64,000 bases of DNA, from contig JBITNC010000001.1 of the NCBI GenBank assembly GCA_050084985.1, forward strand, positions 112,592,001-112,656,000. Direction: 5' to 3'. Below the pieces are notes generated by a model, which worked only from the letters and a program-made list of their open reading frames with translations, had not been told where the DNA came from and ran no database searches. The position numbers were made by a program, and so were the translations under genes. Origin of the DNA: Nageia nagi (Eukaryota; Pinophyta). Each line of letters opens with the position of its first letter. The stretch's first letter is position 1. Shown piece by piece: positions 47,301 through 61,439 of this stretch.

Positions 47301-48401
47301 TTGTATGATGTTTCATTAAAGAAACTAAGTTTTTCATGAATAAAAAGTAAAAGAGACTAAGTGCAAGGTAGCTTACATGGATTATATTACTTCTTACTTA
47401 TAACTTGATTAACTTGGGCAATAATTCTTCAGCTTGGTTAAAATTTTAGGTGATTATTTACTTTTTTGGAATTGGTGGAATGATCATTTAATTTAAGGAT
47501 AAAAAAATTTGTGGGAGAATTAAACTAAGTCTTTATACATTCAAACAAAAAGATAAAAAATACATAAATATTCATTCAATAAGTGAAGAGATACTTGTGT
47601 GGAACATATTGCTATCTTCCTCGTAACTTGAGCAAGTTTAAGGTAGCTGAGTTACAAACATTAAGTAATTGCTTACTTTTCAAGAATTAATGAAGCAAGT
47701 ATTTAATCTAAGTATGAGAATTATTGCAAGAAAAATAACATAAGTGTTAACACAATCCATTAAGCACTAAATAAACACATTGAATATCACCTCGTTAAAA
47801 AGAGGATCTTAGATCCCTACTATTCCCTTTTTCTATCCGATAAGAAAAAGTGATTAATAGTAGTCATAAACTTGCCTAGGGATGCCAAATTACAAGATCC
47901 AATGGCCAAGTATGTAGTGTTCCATTAAATGATACTAATATTGCATCTACAATTATTAATATGGTTTGGAATCATGCATTACAAGTGGCCTACAAAATTA
48001 CAAGTATTATTCACACATAAATATGGCCCATTTATTACGTAGAAATAACAAATAATGACTCATAGAGTCCTACGTTCCATGTTGAAGGATATCCAAGTGG
48101 GATTACATTAAAATATTTCTAATTAAATACAAAACACATATAGATTAATGAAATATCAATTGCACATCCTTAGAGGATGGATGCCACTCTCAAATGAGAG
48201 TAAATCATGGATTCTCTTGCACACTTGATATGAGCATACTGGCCTGATGGGTGAACTTCAAAGTACCATAACTTCATTATTTCTTAACCAAAATAGGTCA
48301 TGTAACCTATCAAAATATCCTCTTTCTATTTTTATCTTGTAGAAGATGTAATCTTCCCAAAACCAAAAATGAGTAAAACCTTACAAATTGGGGACACTAC
48401 A
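47301..48401 (-). mobile_element. Possible LTR-like block on the minus strand
   Basis: Reading down from 48401 the minus strand begins TGTAGTGTCCCCAATTTG, like the LTR-type start TGTAATGTCCCC at 18836. No ORF. The far end and target duplication are not identified. Confidence 0.25.
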
Positions 48402-48539
48402 TTTGTTTTGCTTTCGTTCCATTGTCACTTGGTACTAATTATATGCATTAGGATCTTGATTATTAATTTTAGGTTGGGAGAGAGATGTATCAATAGCCTT
48501 TGAGGCTCAATCTTATCCATCATAGCACACTTATAATGA

Positions 48540-49480
48540 CCTAACCATATTAGATTCCTCATAAGAAGTAGATTCTTTAGGAAGTTCATTGAATTTTACA
48601 TCCTTTGAGATAAACACTTCTATAGAGGAAGGAGAGTAGAGCCTATAGCCTCTATGCTAATTTTCATAGCCCATAAAGATGCACTTTTTTGATCTCTTAT
48701 CCAACTTCTTTCTTTTCTTAGAAATAATGAAAGCATAAGAATCACAACAAAAAATCCTAAGGTGAGAGATATGATTTTTTTGTCCATGCCTCATATAGGG
48801 TTTTCCCTTCAACTTCTTTCATAGGGTACTTATTCAATGTGTAAATCATAATGTTCATAGCTTCATCCCATAAAAAATTAAAAAGATTTTCCAACATGCA
48901 CCTAGCCATTTCTTGAATAGTTTTATTCTTTCTTTCAATAACATCATTTTGTTGAGGGGTGTATGAGATCATGAACTATATCTTGATCATGTATTTGGCA
49001 TAACAGTCATTGAACTCATTGTTATTATATTCACCTCCATTGTTAGATCTTAACATCTTGATTTTTAACTTAGTCTGATTTTCAACTAAGGCTTTGAAAT
49101 CTTTGAACCTATTAAAGGTTTGATCATTATGGTTGGGAAGATAACCAAATATCATCCTATTGAATTCATCAATGAAGGTTAATACATAAGATGGTTTCCT
49201 AAGAGATTTAGTTTGAAATGGACCCATCAAATTTGAATATACAAGATGAAGAGGTTATGTTACCCCTGTTACCTTATCTTTATCAAATTTTTGCCTATTC
49301 ATCTTTTCTAATATGCACTTCTCACAAAGATCAATTATGGATTATATCAAAGATAAACCTTTCACAAGTTCTTTATTTTTTATAACTTTAATAGTTTTAT
49401 GGTTAAGTTATCCTAATCAATGGTGCCAAAGATTACCCATAGAGAAAACATTCATAGAAAGGCACATATTTGTTATCACT
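48540..49480 (-). pseudogene. Ty1/Copia integrase relic
   Basis: Minus-strand frames give the pre-integrase finger region (LVKGLSLI, DLCEKCILEKMNR), the integrase core (LVYSNLMGPFQTK, YVLTFIDEFNRMIF, KIKMLRSNNGGEY), then SYTPQQNDVIERKNKTIQEM and NKYPMKEVEGKTLYEAW, followed by KKVHLYGL-like sequence before 48540. The integrase DDE triad is damaged: the first Asp (49231-49233) and second Asp (49042-49044) are both Asn, while the Glu (ERK) remains. No RT was found below 48540, so the element is truncated. Confidence 0.9.
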
Positions 49481-49920
49481 TGATGCACAATGTAGAGATT
49501 ATATTTCATTGATCCTTTCACTAAAGTGGCAAGTTCCTTCTTAATGCATTAGGAGTATGTATTGAACTCAAATGAGTATCAATTATTTGCAAATTTAATT
49601 ACAAAAATAAATTTCATACTGAGTTTAGATACATAGAGCATATTGTCAAGAACCTAATTTACTATTTAAGTTTTTATGTTCATTTGGAGATGAAAGGAAG
49701 AGTTAAGGTTCAATTTTTTTCCTAAGAATTCATGCAGGGTTTTCCAAATTTTTTTTCCTAAGCTATACCTACGTTTCAAGCAACTTCTACAGTTGTCATC
49801 GAATTCCTTGAGAAAAATATCTATTCTAGATTTGGTGTTCCAATTAGCATCATCGCTAACAATGCTAGAAGTTTTGGTTGTATTGAAATGACCAACCATT
49901 CTTTATAATATAATTTCCAA
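49481..49920. other. Region upstream of Copia integrase
   Basis: The minus ORF 49899-49666 (MVGHFNTTKTSSIVSDD) is probably part of the Copia Gag-Pol linker but has no motif. Confidence 0.3.
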
Positions 49921-49959
49921 ATTCAGCTAGTTTCAGATTACTACCCTTAAGGAAATGAT

Positions 49960-50620
49960 CTCATTGAATCATCAAATAAGAATACAGCTAGCGACAAAAA
50001 TTGGTTTGAAGATATCTTAGAGTACTTGAAGATGGGACATACATTGAAATATCTAAGGAAGACTATATATACTAGATAGAGTTTGCATATAACAATGGTT
50101 ATCATTCTTTACTTGGAATGGTACCATTTGAAGCATTATGTAGAAAAAAATGTAGAAATTTTCTATAATATGGAAGATAGAGTCTCTATTAGGCTTGACC
50201 TACTTACAAAAATGGAAACACAATTATCTAAATTAGAAAAAGGTTGAAAGAATTTTTTCATTGTATAAAGAACTATGTAGATCTAAAATGAACTTCAAGG
50301 GAGTTCAATGTAAATTACATGATATTTTTCTATGTGAGACCAAGAAGGAGCTCCATTAAAAACTTCAAAACTAGCTTCTAAATTCATAGGACCCTCCAAA
50401 ATTTTGGATAAAATTGGTTTTGTTGTATAAAAACTTGAGTTACTACCTAATTTATAAAAAATACATAATTTATTTCATGTTTCATTGCTTAAAATGTAAT
50501 CAAAGTTAAACCAGTTCAAGTTCTAGAAACTCATACAAAAAGGCTTTAGAGGAGGAACATTGAATAATAAAGGGTTCAATAGGATATTTTTTCTAAAAAT
50601 AACTTATTTGAAATGGATTT
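49960..50620 (+). pseudogene. Ty3/Gypsy integrase C-terminal relic
   Basis: Frames on the plus strand read LEYLKMGHT, then AYNNGYHS and SLGMVPFEALCR(K)KCRN, the classical end of Gypsy integrase core (YN.SYH.S.GM.P.EALYG..C). Later frames give IGPFKILDRIG-like and NVFHVSLL-like segments (stop-broken), which belong to the chromodomain-side C-terminus. It is opposite in strand to the adjacent Copia relic, so the two are separate insertions. Confidence 0.75.
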
Positions 50621-50796
50621 TTAGAGTGATAAAAAATAATAAAAAAATGATTTTTCAAGTACCTCTTTTTGTTTGTTTTATTCTCTCTATGTTGAAGAGC
50701 TCATCCTCAAGTTTCTAGTACTTTATACAGTTCATGAAACTGACTTCATGATCAAAAGTTATTGCATTTTGAAGTTTGCAATTTTTCTAATGAAAT

Positions 50797-50902
50797 GGGG
50801 GGCATTTGGAGGCCAAATTGTGAGGGGGTCATTTTGGAGGCCAAATTGTGAGGGGGGCATTTTGGAGGCCTGTTAGCGTAAGGGGGTGTTTTAGAGGCTA
50901 GA
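50797..50902 (+). repeat. 28-bp tandem repeat, about 3.7 copies
   Basis: The unit GGGGGGCATTTTGGAGGCCA plus AATTGTGA starts at 50797, 50824, 50852 and 50882, with substitutions increasing in the last two. G-runs of five or six begin each unit. Confidence 0.9.
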
Positions 50903-53900
50903 TTTCATGATTCAAACTATTTCTTTGAAGATTTACTAGTTGCTAAGTGGAACCTTTTAATTGGATCCGCCCATAATGATATATTTGCATGGTATAATGT
51001 TTGTTGATATTTATTATTGGTTATAAAGCCTATTTTTAGGCTAGGTTTTTTTTTGTAAACATGTACATTATCCTAAGAGTATAATTTTGGTACTTTGGAG
51101 TTGATTCTGAGAGATTGGCTTATTGAAATAAGCTCAAACTTAGACTAGAGATAGAGAAGGATATTGGGTATCCTAAAATGGTCTTTTTGTTAAAAATTTC
51201 CAACTATAAATACTCCAAACTTATCCCATAAAAGTATTATATAATGAGGCAAGTGGGAAGTGCTAGGAGATGAATGGAGAAATTTGAAAAAAGGATTCTA
51301 TGATGAAACTGTAATTGCAAAAGCACTTAGAGAAGTGAAAGGGAGATTATGATAGTCCAAAACACACTAAATACCAATTCCAAATTGGATAATCAAGAGG
51401 AGAGAATTGGATTGAGAGCCCATTGAAGGCCATTGTGAACTTGTCAAAATGCCACCCTAATCAAAGAGGAGCTTTGTTATTGGATGTAGATGAACTAGGG
51501 TAATTCCTTGTGTTATTCTTTTGTGAGTGTGTGATTTATTTCTCTTTATTGCATTTTACTTATTTCTCCACTATTCATTTCCATAAGGACTTGAAAATAG
51601 ATAAGAATGAGAATCCATTGTGTTAACCTTAAAACACCAAGGTAACTAGGGTCTACGAACTAATACTTGTTAGGATTTAGAACTTATGACATAAAAACTT
51701 TTGTACTTATTTAATTAGGAAAATTGGTGTAAATATATAGGATTGTTTTAGTTCTTAATGGGGGAGTATATCATAACCCACTAAACTCCAATCTTAAAAA
51801 ATTATTAACTATTGAGATTTTATATGCATGTTTTAGAATATATATATTTTTTATACATATTTGATAATGACATGTTATATATGATTACGATGGTTATTTA
51901 ATCATGATATATATTATTAAGCATAAAAATTATCATGTTGCATCATTTTTGGTACTATTGAGGTTATGTCATTTTGCAAGGTACTCTTTTAAAGAGCATA
52001 TTTGTCTTGGGAGATAAGGAAAATTACATTCATTTATTTGCATGGGGTTTGTATTCATTGAATCAAAAGGAAATAATATATCATATCATTTTACTCATAC
52101 ATTTATCCATCATTTCAATTTTAATTCAATAGCATCTTTCAATACATTACCAACATAAAGTGATCCTACATTTGCATGAAATCATATAATGGTACTAACA
52201 TTTCATAAATAAGGTCTCATATGGAAAAACATAATATGTTATCTCCATCATTACATAATTATATGGTTCATGAAAGAGCTTTCAAATGCATATTATTGGA
52301 GTTCATGGTATTTACATGGTATCAATGCAAAAGCTAATAATAGCCTCTTGCCTATATACGAAATAGTATATACTTTGCATCAAAAAATGTTCATGGTATT
52401 TACATGGTTGCAATTTGGTTTTAAAAATACATTTAGGCATTCTAGTAAGCATCAAATAATTTTCTAAATGTAAACCCAAAATACTTAAAAATAATACCTA
52501 AAATCACTATCATCAAAACCCAAGAAATAAAGCTACATCCTTAATCTCATATAGACCTAGACCCTTACTAACTTAACCAATTCAATATTTGAATATGTAT
52601 GTGGCTAACCTGAGGGAGCTAGCAAGGTTAGGATCAATAAAATATTAGCATAAAGTGTGAAGGAAATTAAATAAGAAAAAGAAAAATATATGTATTTTGG
52701 CCAAATACCAAATTACAAGGGAGAAAAATAATTTAAATGGCAATAATTAGGATGTCAATTAATAAATTATATAGCCAAAACCTTGGCAAATGATCATGTA
52801 CTTGAGAAATACTATATTAAACCATCTTCAATGAGTAAGGGATATCTTGGAAGTAAAGGGGTGGGTTTTTTTAGGTATTAAAACCACATAATATTGGAAT
52901 GTTCTTAGGAAATGAATTGTGTAATGTTGGTATCTACACCTTTAATTAGGAGTTATCCATCTAGTCATTTTGGAGAACTAGGATCTCAATATGCAAATAC
53001 ATTAGGGAATATTCTAGGTTTCTAAGTATTATGTGTCAAGTGAATTTAAAGTTCCATTTTATTTTGGTTCATTGGGTATATGTTTCCACCATGATTATCC
53101 AAATAGAGTAATTTCAAAAGAAAGTCATTATACATGGCTAGAGGTACTCTATAATCATAGATATTTATGGGAGAATACCTTGGCCACTAGTTTTTTATAA
53201 AGTCAAGACCTTCCATGAGTGCAAAGTGTTTTTAAAATTTTATTTTCATATATTTTTGGAGTCATCCACTAACAAAACCTTGAGTAAGTATGGAAACCTC
53301 TCTTATGAAGTTATCTTTTTGACTTACTATGTTTGAAAACTTGATTCTAATTCAATCATTTGGGATTGATTATGGAGGTTATAAATAGATACTTGTAAGT
53401 TGAATTAAAGGTAAGATAAGAAGTACAACATCTAGGAGAAAAAATAATTAAACTCAAGGTTGCAGACATCTTTTGGTGCTATGGTTTCATGTGAGTTTGA
53501 TTTCTTCTAGCTTAGAAGTTATGAAATGAAACTAGATTTGGTTGTAAAAATTAATACCATGTGTAGTAGCTGAATAATATGATTAATGCAAATGGGTTTG
53601 ATTAATGCAATATTTCTCTAATTTATAAATATTGATGCATATATTAGAAATATGGCAATACAATGTATCATATATACAATAATGTTTACCTAGGTTCTAT
53701 ATTCATTCCATTAATCAAAAACTACATAAGGAACAGAGCATACATTCATGAGCAAGTACACCATTGATGCCCTAGAATTGGTATGCCATTGACACCATAA
53801 TATAAGTGAAATTATGGATGCAAACAAGAATTTAATGATGAATGAATTAGCAGATAATCGAGTTATGAACATACATGCAAACTTATAGAATAATAGATGC

Positions 53901-54370
53901 ACAATGTAGATAAATGAAGCAAGTTGCAATCCTTCAAATGATATTCAATTAATAATCCTTGTATTAGCTTGAAATGATTATTTTCCCATGATTCGCTCCT
54001 CCTATATAGGTCATCAAATGATGCCTTTATATATGATACACGTTTAATGACTTTGATATTTTGACCCCTTGTACAATCCACAAGGGTCAAATACATGGCC
54101 TACACCTCTTTTATACATTTTTAATCCCTTTTTACATAATAGTATATTAAGTGATTAAAATGATTTATTAAATACATAAAGGTTCATTTTGATGCATCTA
54201 CACCATGCATGGTTATTTATGTGAAATATTTAAATGTAATTAGCATTCTTTGCAGTTCACATGGTTCCAAAAACCTATAAGTTCCATGTTAAAATAGTTA
54301 ACAATTTGAAAATTTGTAGGGGTCATTTTTTTTAATAAAAAGTTGTCAATGGAATATTAGTAGGGAAAGC
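50903..54370. other. Non-coding AT-rich stretch
   Basis: No domain-bearing ORF. A local repeat of TTCATGGTATTTACATGGT occurs at about 52301 and 52391. The minus-strand ORFs at 53711-54096 have no recognisable features. Confidence 0.35.
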
Positions 54371-54399
54371 ATAAGAGAATGAAGCTAAGAAATTTAAGA

Positions 54400-56150
54400 T
54401 GATACTAAAAGGTTGTGAGAAAGCTTCACACACAAGTGTAAACATACAAAAAAAGCAAAGAAAACTAACTAAGATATTGGGTTTTCAAATTATTAGGCTT
54501 TTGAGAAAATACTTAAGCATTCCCCTTTTAGAGAAAGTATTAAAGATAAATTCTAGGATGAAGTTCTAGATAAAATCAATAATAAATTATCCAAGTGGAA
54601 GGGAAAAACCTTGAATTATGCATCCATATTATTTCTTATTAAACATACACTTCAAATCCTACCTAAATACAATGCTCTAATTTTTAAGATGCTAGAATTT
54701 ATTACAAATAAAGTGGACAAGGTATGTAGAATATTTATTTAGGGTAAGAGGATAAAGGAAAAAATTCTCCTTAGTTTCATAGAGCAAAATTTATAGGGAA
54801 AGAGCCAAAAGAGGAGTAGATATGAAGAAAATGAAGCATTTTAGCCAAGCTTTAAGGGAAAATGGCTTAGAAGCTTATAAGAGAGGAAGACAGGGATTGG
54901 ATCAAGGTATCTAAAGTGAAATACCTAGAAAATAACAACTCATTTCTTAGAATAGATAATCCTCCTAATGGATCCCCTTTATAAAATGGCCTAGTCAATA
55001 TAAGATTTATTTTTACAAAAAATATAAAATGGAAAGTAGGGAGGGGTGACTTAGTCTAATTTTAGGAAGATTAATGGATCAAGGAAAAACCACTCATTTG
55101 ATATATGAAAGTAATAAAAAGAGTAGAGTGGATGATCAAAGATCAAGGGGATAAGGTGAAATACTATTACAAAGAACAATCAACAAAATGGTTGATTAAC
55201 AAGCCATCAAATAAGCAAGATGAACATTAGTTTAGAAAAATCATAGGGGAGATGATACAAGGTAACAAGGTGGTTTGATAACCCTAAAAATCCACCCATA
55301 TGGTCTCAATCCAAATTTTGCCTGCACCATCCCCAAAAACCCACTCAAACGATCTTGAACCTATTTTTGCCTCAAATATCCCCAAAAATCCACCAAGATG
55401 GAAAATTCTCTAGTTTCACCTACGACAACCCCACAATCCATCTAGATGAGGTTGGAACCATTTTTGCCTCATCAACCCCAAAACACCCACCCCAATGGAC
55501 CCTAAAACACCTTGTGTCAAAGGCCAAAGTGGATTGTATTAAAGGATGAAGAATATAAAGTTAGAGATGAAGTAAGGTGGCTATCTAATGCAATAAAAGA
55601 AGAAAATAAAGAGCTATAAGGAAGGGTTTGGATTAAAGGTATGATCCCTAAAATTGCATTTTTTATGTGGTTAACCACTCATAATAAGTTGGAAGCAATA
55701 GAAAATCTATAGCAAAAAGGAATACAAATCCCCAACATATGTTCTTTATGTTACAGTGATGAGGAATCGGAGTACATATTCTTACACTACGCTTTCACAA
55801 CATATGTGTGGAATAATATCAAGAAGAGTATAAAGTATATAGAATGCTTCTCAAGCACTATTCAAGAGTTAATTATCCAATAGAATCTAGACAAACCAAA
55901 TAGAAGAGAGTAGGAGTTTTGGAGCTTCATTCTCTTCCATAACTTTTGGCATATATGGAAAGAAAGGAATTAAAGAGTTTTCAATAATAGGAAGAATAAA
56001 ACAAATCACATCTACAAAATAAGCTTGGTAAGAGAAATATAAATATTTTGAAACTTGTATTAAGGGGGGAAGGGGGAAAGAAATTAACAATTTGTTAAGT
56101 GAAATACAACATGGATTATTTTAAGTAAAGGATTAAGTAGATTAATTTAG
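54400..56150 (+). mobile_element. LINE ORF2 3' half relic
   Basis: Plus-strand frames give LKYLSIPLL(F)REK then KLSKWKGKT-like, ASILFLIKHTLQ-like and a stop-broken run. These are the C-terminal region of a LINE reverse transcriptase. Then come YLENNNSFLRI and NPPNGSP, and from 55640 the zinc-binding C-terminal domain (IPKIAFFMWLTTHNKLEAIE, GIQIPNICSLCYSDEESEYI, FLHYAF, VWNNI, HIWKERN). In the CxxC..H finger the second group lacks its Cys (HYAF for HCxF). The RT catalytic part is absent at the 5' side. A minisatellite interrupts it at 55281-55510. Confidence 0.85.
55281..55510 (+). repeat. 50-bp minisatellite inside the LINE
   Basis: Units start ACCCTAAAAATCCACC or CCCCAAAAACCCAC at about 55281, 55331, 55380, 55428 and 55475 (steps of 50, 49, 48 and 47), with TTTTTGCCTCA in the middle of several. 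The C-rich composition differs sharply from the LINE around it. Confidence 0.85.
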
Positions 56151-59100
56151 CAGACTAATCCATAACAATCAACATAAATCATGGGAAGTAGGTAGAGAAG
56201 AAAGAGATAGAGAAAAGCATAAGAAACACAAATTTGGTGGAGCTTGAGGAACCATTAGAGGTTATCTTACTTCTAGTAGGAGACAAGAGACCTAAAGGAA
56301 ACATTCTCTAGCCACTAGTAGATAGATAAATTCATAATACAATGCTTACAAAGGAAATACTATAAGAAGGATAAATGATTTCAATTTTTGATGACATTAG
56401 AGAAAATCTAGTGGCATTGAATGATGTAAAGGAGGATGTATACTAATTAATTACTTAAGGAACAAATATAAGAAGATGAATTTTATTTTCCCATAAGACT
56501 AGGCTATAATGAAACTTTAGCTAGGTAGAGATTTGGGTAAGAAATAAGATGAAGAAGCAGTTGCACAACCTTTAAGTACTTCTTAGAGAAATTAAGATAG
56601 TTTGAAAAGTTTTAAGCATTCTAAATAATTTTAAAGCTACTTATTTCTAATCTAATGTATGTTTTATTTATATTTAGTCCAACTCAAAATTTTGAGATTG
56701 GTGAAAACATGAAAAATTTGGGATAAGTAGAATGAAGAAAAAATAAGAAGACCATTTGGTGACAAGGTTTAGCTACTAAATGTTGAATGTAAACTTGAGA
56801 TTTTGAACTCTAGTATTATTCCCTATTAATTAGGGTTATGAATATATATAATATAAATATATATGTTGGTAGTAGGTAGCATAGTCTTGAATTTCGTATG
56901 AGTGCTTATATACTTGCAATGCAAAGCAGAATGAGGCATAGAAGCAAACTCTGACATAATGTTTGTAAAATAAATTTGAAGCTAATTTTTGTTAAGGTTC
57001 TTAGAGGCCCTTTAAAACTCTAATTTTTTAATTAATACAAAATTAAGCTTATTAATAAAAAATTTAAACCAAGTGAAATGTTAAACATTTTGGGAAAAAC
57101 TTGTAAGGTCATTCATTATTGAAGTCGTAATATTGACCAAGTCATAATATTAATGTTTAGGTCCAATCTAGATGAACTTTTATTTTCCAACTTCTATAAC
57201 TTTTTTCTATATGGCTCCATTTACTTTACTTTATGTAGGTTTGGAAAGCTTTTTTGAGAATATTTCCAATGGTATATCACATATATAACTTTGAAAAATG
57301 CAAACATATCATTTCATCTTTAGAAAAACATGTTTTTATCACTTTTCATCAACTGTAAAATAATCATTTCTAGCTTTTTCAAAAACATGAGTAACTCATT
57401 TTGAGAGACTATAACTTATATTGTATGATTCAATTTTTAATGCTCTTTACATATTTAGATAGATATTTCTAATGTATCTATATAATGTAAACCTTGCATA
57501 TTTTAAAGTAGTACAAGTCTCTCATTTTACTTCTACAAAATTGCATTTTATCATTTTCTACAAAACTACCAACACTTAGATAAAAACTACCAAACTATAG
57601 ATAACTAGTGAAAATTATCAAACTTTTTTTCTAAAGTTTATCTTCTCAAGCTTGATATACAATTATAAATTACATTTAAAATTATTTCCAATGATATGCT
57701 ACTTGTACAATTCTAATAAGTATAACCCCTTTTTATAGCCTTCACAAAAAGATAGTTAATCTTTTTTCTATAGTTGGTGTTGCAAGTTATTGCAAGCAAC
57801 TAGTTGGGTATGAATAATTGAATAGGAAGATTTACACATTGGAGGTGGTTTCAAGAAAATGTATTCTTATGGTTGCAACTAGTTGTAAGTAATGACCTTT
57901 AATTAAATGATTATATGTGTTTGTAGGTAGCTACAAGCAAAGGTCTTGATGTGGTTACAAGTTATTGCAAATAGTTTCAAGCGATTGCAAGTAGCTATAT
58001 ACAACTTCTTATATTTATAAAAAATATTGAAGAGCATAATATCCACCAAATGCATCAATATTATGTTCTAATTTCTTATGTTTTCTAGAATATTCATCAA
58101 TTAATCAACATTACAACTATAAAAAATTAATACTAAATTTTCCATAAAAATATGAAATGGTAAAGTAAAATGAATGTAAATAGGTGGAAATAATTAGTGT
58201 AAAAATGAAAATTTTATGGACTTATCATCCCCCTAACTCAAAGATCTTATATGTCCTCATAAAATCATTTTGCAAAAGTTATTCCATACATCAACTGATT
58301 GTATCTTCTTCTCCATATTTTTTGTTATATTTGTTGTAACTATTATTTATGAATGAGTGATATCAATATCTCATATTTTTCTCCAATCAATCATATATGC
58401 ATTTTATAGATATTCATGAATAAATCTTACATATCTCCCCCCAACTCAACAATGTGTGCATCTCACACATCAAATAAGGATGGTAAAACAAGCCATTGTA
58501 TTCCCCCCAACTCAAAAGTGTGGGCATCCACACGCACATTGGAAGATAATAAAAGGAAGAAAATACCAATAGATAAGGGAGGTATAAGGATTAAGGAAAA
58601 TAGAATTGAGATTATGGAATGCGAGAATAGAAGTGGTAAATTTATTAAATATCATGCAATTAGAAGTGATAAAATTAAAATTATAGGAAAAAGAAATAAA
58701 ATTAAAGCATACTCAATTTGTTGTGAAAAAATGGATGAAGATAGCCAACACTTAAAGTCTTTCAATATCCTTTTATAGCATTCAATTCAACTTGGCATCA
58801 AGCATTATTATTTCCTTTTGGTTGATGTAAGATTGCTCATTCACCTAAGATTCTATTGCATCATATATCTAGGTATAAAGATTGAGTTTTTCTTTTCAAG
58901 GATCCTACTAGACATATGATTTTTAAATTATCCTTTGTTCAATAGTGCCCAAAAGGGTTTTCACTACTATTTTTTCTTTTTTTGTAGATTGTTGTAACTT
59001 GGAAAACAAAATCATGTCATATTGAATGAAATGTATTATTATCCAAGTTTTTTTTGAAGATCCATACCTGATCTTGAGTTTTGAACTTTATCTATTATTT

Positions 59101-61430
59101 TATGTTATCCTTAAAACCATGACTGCATCATGCATCTTGTCAAATAATTGATGTGCCTCTTATGCATACATATTTGTATTTAGGTTATCAATGATTTTAC
59201 AGCCATAATATTTGATGAAGAAATAAATTCCACTATTTAAACCATATTTATGTACTTTTGTACAACCTCCATATAATAGGTACAAAAATGACCTTATTAC
59301 TGATATGTGTAAATATTCATTTAAGGCCACCTTGGAGAACCTTGCAAGAATAAATTAGTAAGAGTTACTCTCTTAAATTTAAACTATTGGTGCTTTATAT
59401 CACCATAAACATATGGTATACATTTTAAGGTACATAAGAAAATAGTCTGAAACTTATGGACTTTGAAAAATGAAAATTTATCATTTTTGATAGTTGGGAA
59501 TAACATAGAAAACTTGTGTTGGAATCTAACTTGGTAGATGAATAAGAAACAACTCTAAAGGAGTTAGAGGTTAAAATTTAAATCATAAATAATCAATATA
59601 GTGGAGAGAATAAATTTTAAATTTTATGATATTTGGGTGTATCGTTAGAATGATGAAAGTACTCCAAATGGAATCATAATAATTTTTAACAACTGGGAAA
59701 AATTGAGAAATGGAAATTACAACCTTGTGATGAGTCCAACTCTCTTTCCTTGTAGTTGAGTAGATGGTCCTTGTAGTTTCTACCTCATGTGAATTATTAT
59801 GGATCTTGAAGTTGGTTTTCATCCATGAGGTTGCTATAAAATTTGATTTTCAACCTTATGAATATCAACTATTGTAGTCTCTTTTTTTTGGAGAAGTGTT
59901 ACATGTAAAATAATATCTTCAACCTCAATATTTCAATGAAGAAAGTAGAGGAATTATTAGGTACTATAAGAAGTACTTTCAAGGTGGAAATTCTTTGAGA
60001 TATGATATCATAATCTTCAATAAATAGGAATCTATACATGGACTATGATGACCCACGCGTAGACTTTATTTCTTCATTCTTAAAATTAATATTTAGACAT
60101 AGACTATGATGATCCATGAGTAGTCATTGTTATATAATTCATTTTTATAGAAGTATATATAGAATTTATCCATCTAGAAGAGCTTCATTCATACATGGTT
60201 TTATTTCAGATTTCCTACACTTGTACACATCAACACAAGATTTCCATTGAAGAGAAAATATTTGAGAGGTAAATGACCCACTTTTTATCTCAATATCCCT
60301 ACAAAAAATAATCTTAATAGAAAAAGAGCAAGTTCTATCCATTTCCATTGAAAATGTTATGAATTATTGTATATATGTTAAGTGCGATCAACATAATATG
60401 GACATGTTGTTATAATTGCAAACCATTATATATACATGGGCTATACTTTTTATCAATGTAAACACCTAAAAATAAATTATTATTTATTAAATAATTTATG
60501 TTTATAGCATCAATGGATATTTATTGTAAAAATAGGTTCAAATATACACAAGGTAATGGAATTGATGTAAAAGGGACACCAAAAGATGTAAGTGTTGTCA
60601 AATATCAATAAAGGCATCATAAGCTATGTAATATGTGATGATCCCAAGAAAAGGAGAGGATCAAGATGTTGCTATAAAAGAATATCTAGTGCAAATCATT
60701 CCCTATTAGATAGCTCAACATATGCACATTATATCATATGAACAACAATGATATTTTATATCACCACCTATTTGAGGATATTTAATCTATTCTTCATTAC
60801 ACTTCACATATTTAAATTTTATTACTTGATTAAATGTATTTAACATTGTTGATACTACACAAAAGGTAAGAGCAGAGTGCCTGCACCATGATTTTGAAAT
60901 CTAAGGAAGGCCAACTTGAGAAAAGATGTCTTTTTACAACTTGATGATACAAATATGATAAAAGGTAGCACTTTATTATTTATAAATACTAGTATATTAT
61001 CATATATGCTTTAGTAATTATATTGTAGATAAATAGTTACTTTTTTAGTTACTTGTGTATTAATTTTCATTCACATTTTAGTGAACCCATTATTTCAAAT
61101 GATCTAAATTCTGTAATGGATCCAATTTTGCTAATATCATGATTTACCTATTCATAGAGCATTGATGCTATTAAGATGAATGGCAATTAGTTCATGTAAT
61201 TTTACCAAGTTATAGCACATGTTATCATAAATTCTATAAAGGGCACACTTACATTGTAAACTTCTACTAGTAATACTTAGCCTATATTTGACACTACCCT
61301 AGCTACAAGAGTGTCAAAGATTGAGAATAATCAAAGATCTAAACAAAAGAAAGAAGACTTTGATGGTATCTTCACCACATCCTTATTGGTAGATATCCAT
61401 AATTTTCCCCTACCACTCGACCTCAAGGCC
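56151..61430. other. Non-coding stretch with minor repeats
   Basis: 57780-57990 repeats GTTGCAAGTTATTGCAA-like phrases. 58434 and 58503 start two copies of CCCCCCAACTCAA...GTGTG.GCATC.CACA(C/A). 60036 and 60095 start copies of ACATGGACTATGATGACCCA. The ORF at 58416-58778 (KRKKIPIDKGGIRIKENRI, basic and low complexity) spans one of these repeats and is not credited. These are probably decayed LTR element leaders. Confidence 0.35.
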
Positions 61431-61439
61431 CCCTAAGTT

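Noticed and set aside
58416-58778. Plus-strand ORF of 120 codons
   Set aside because: It spans a short direct repeat, is basic and of low complexity, and shows no motif.
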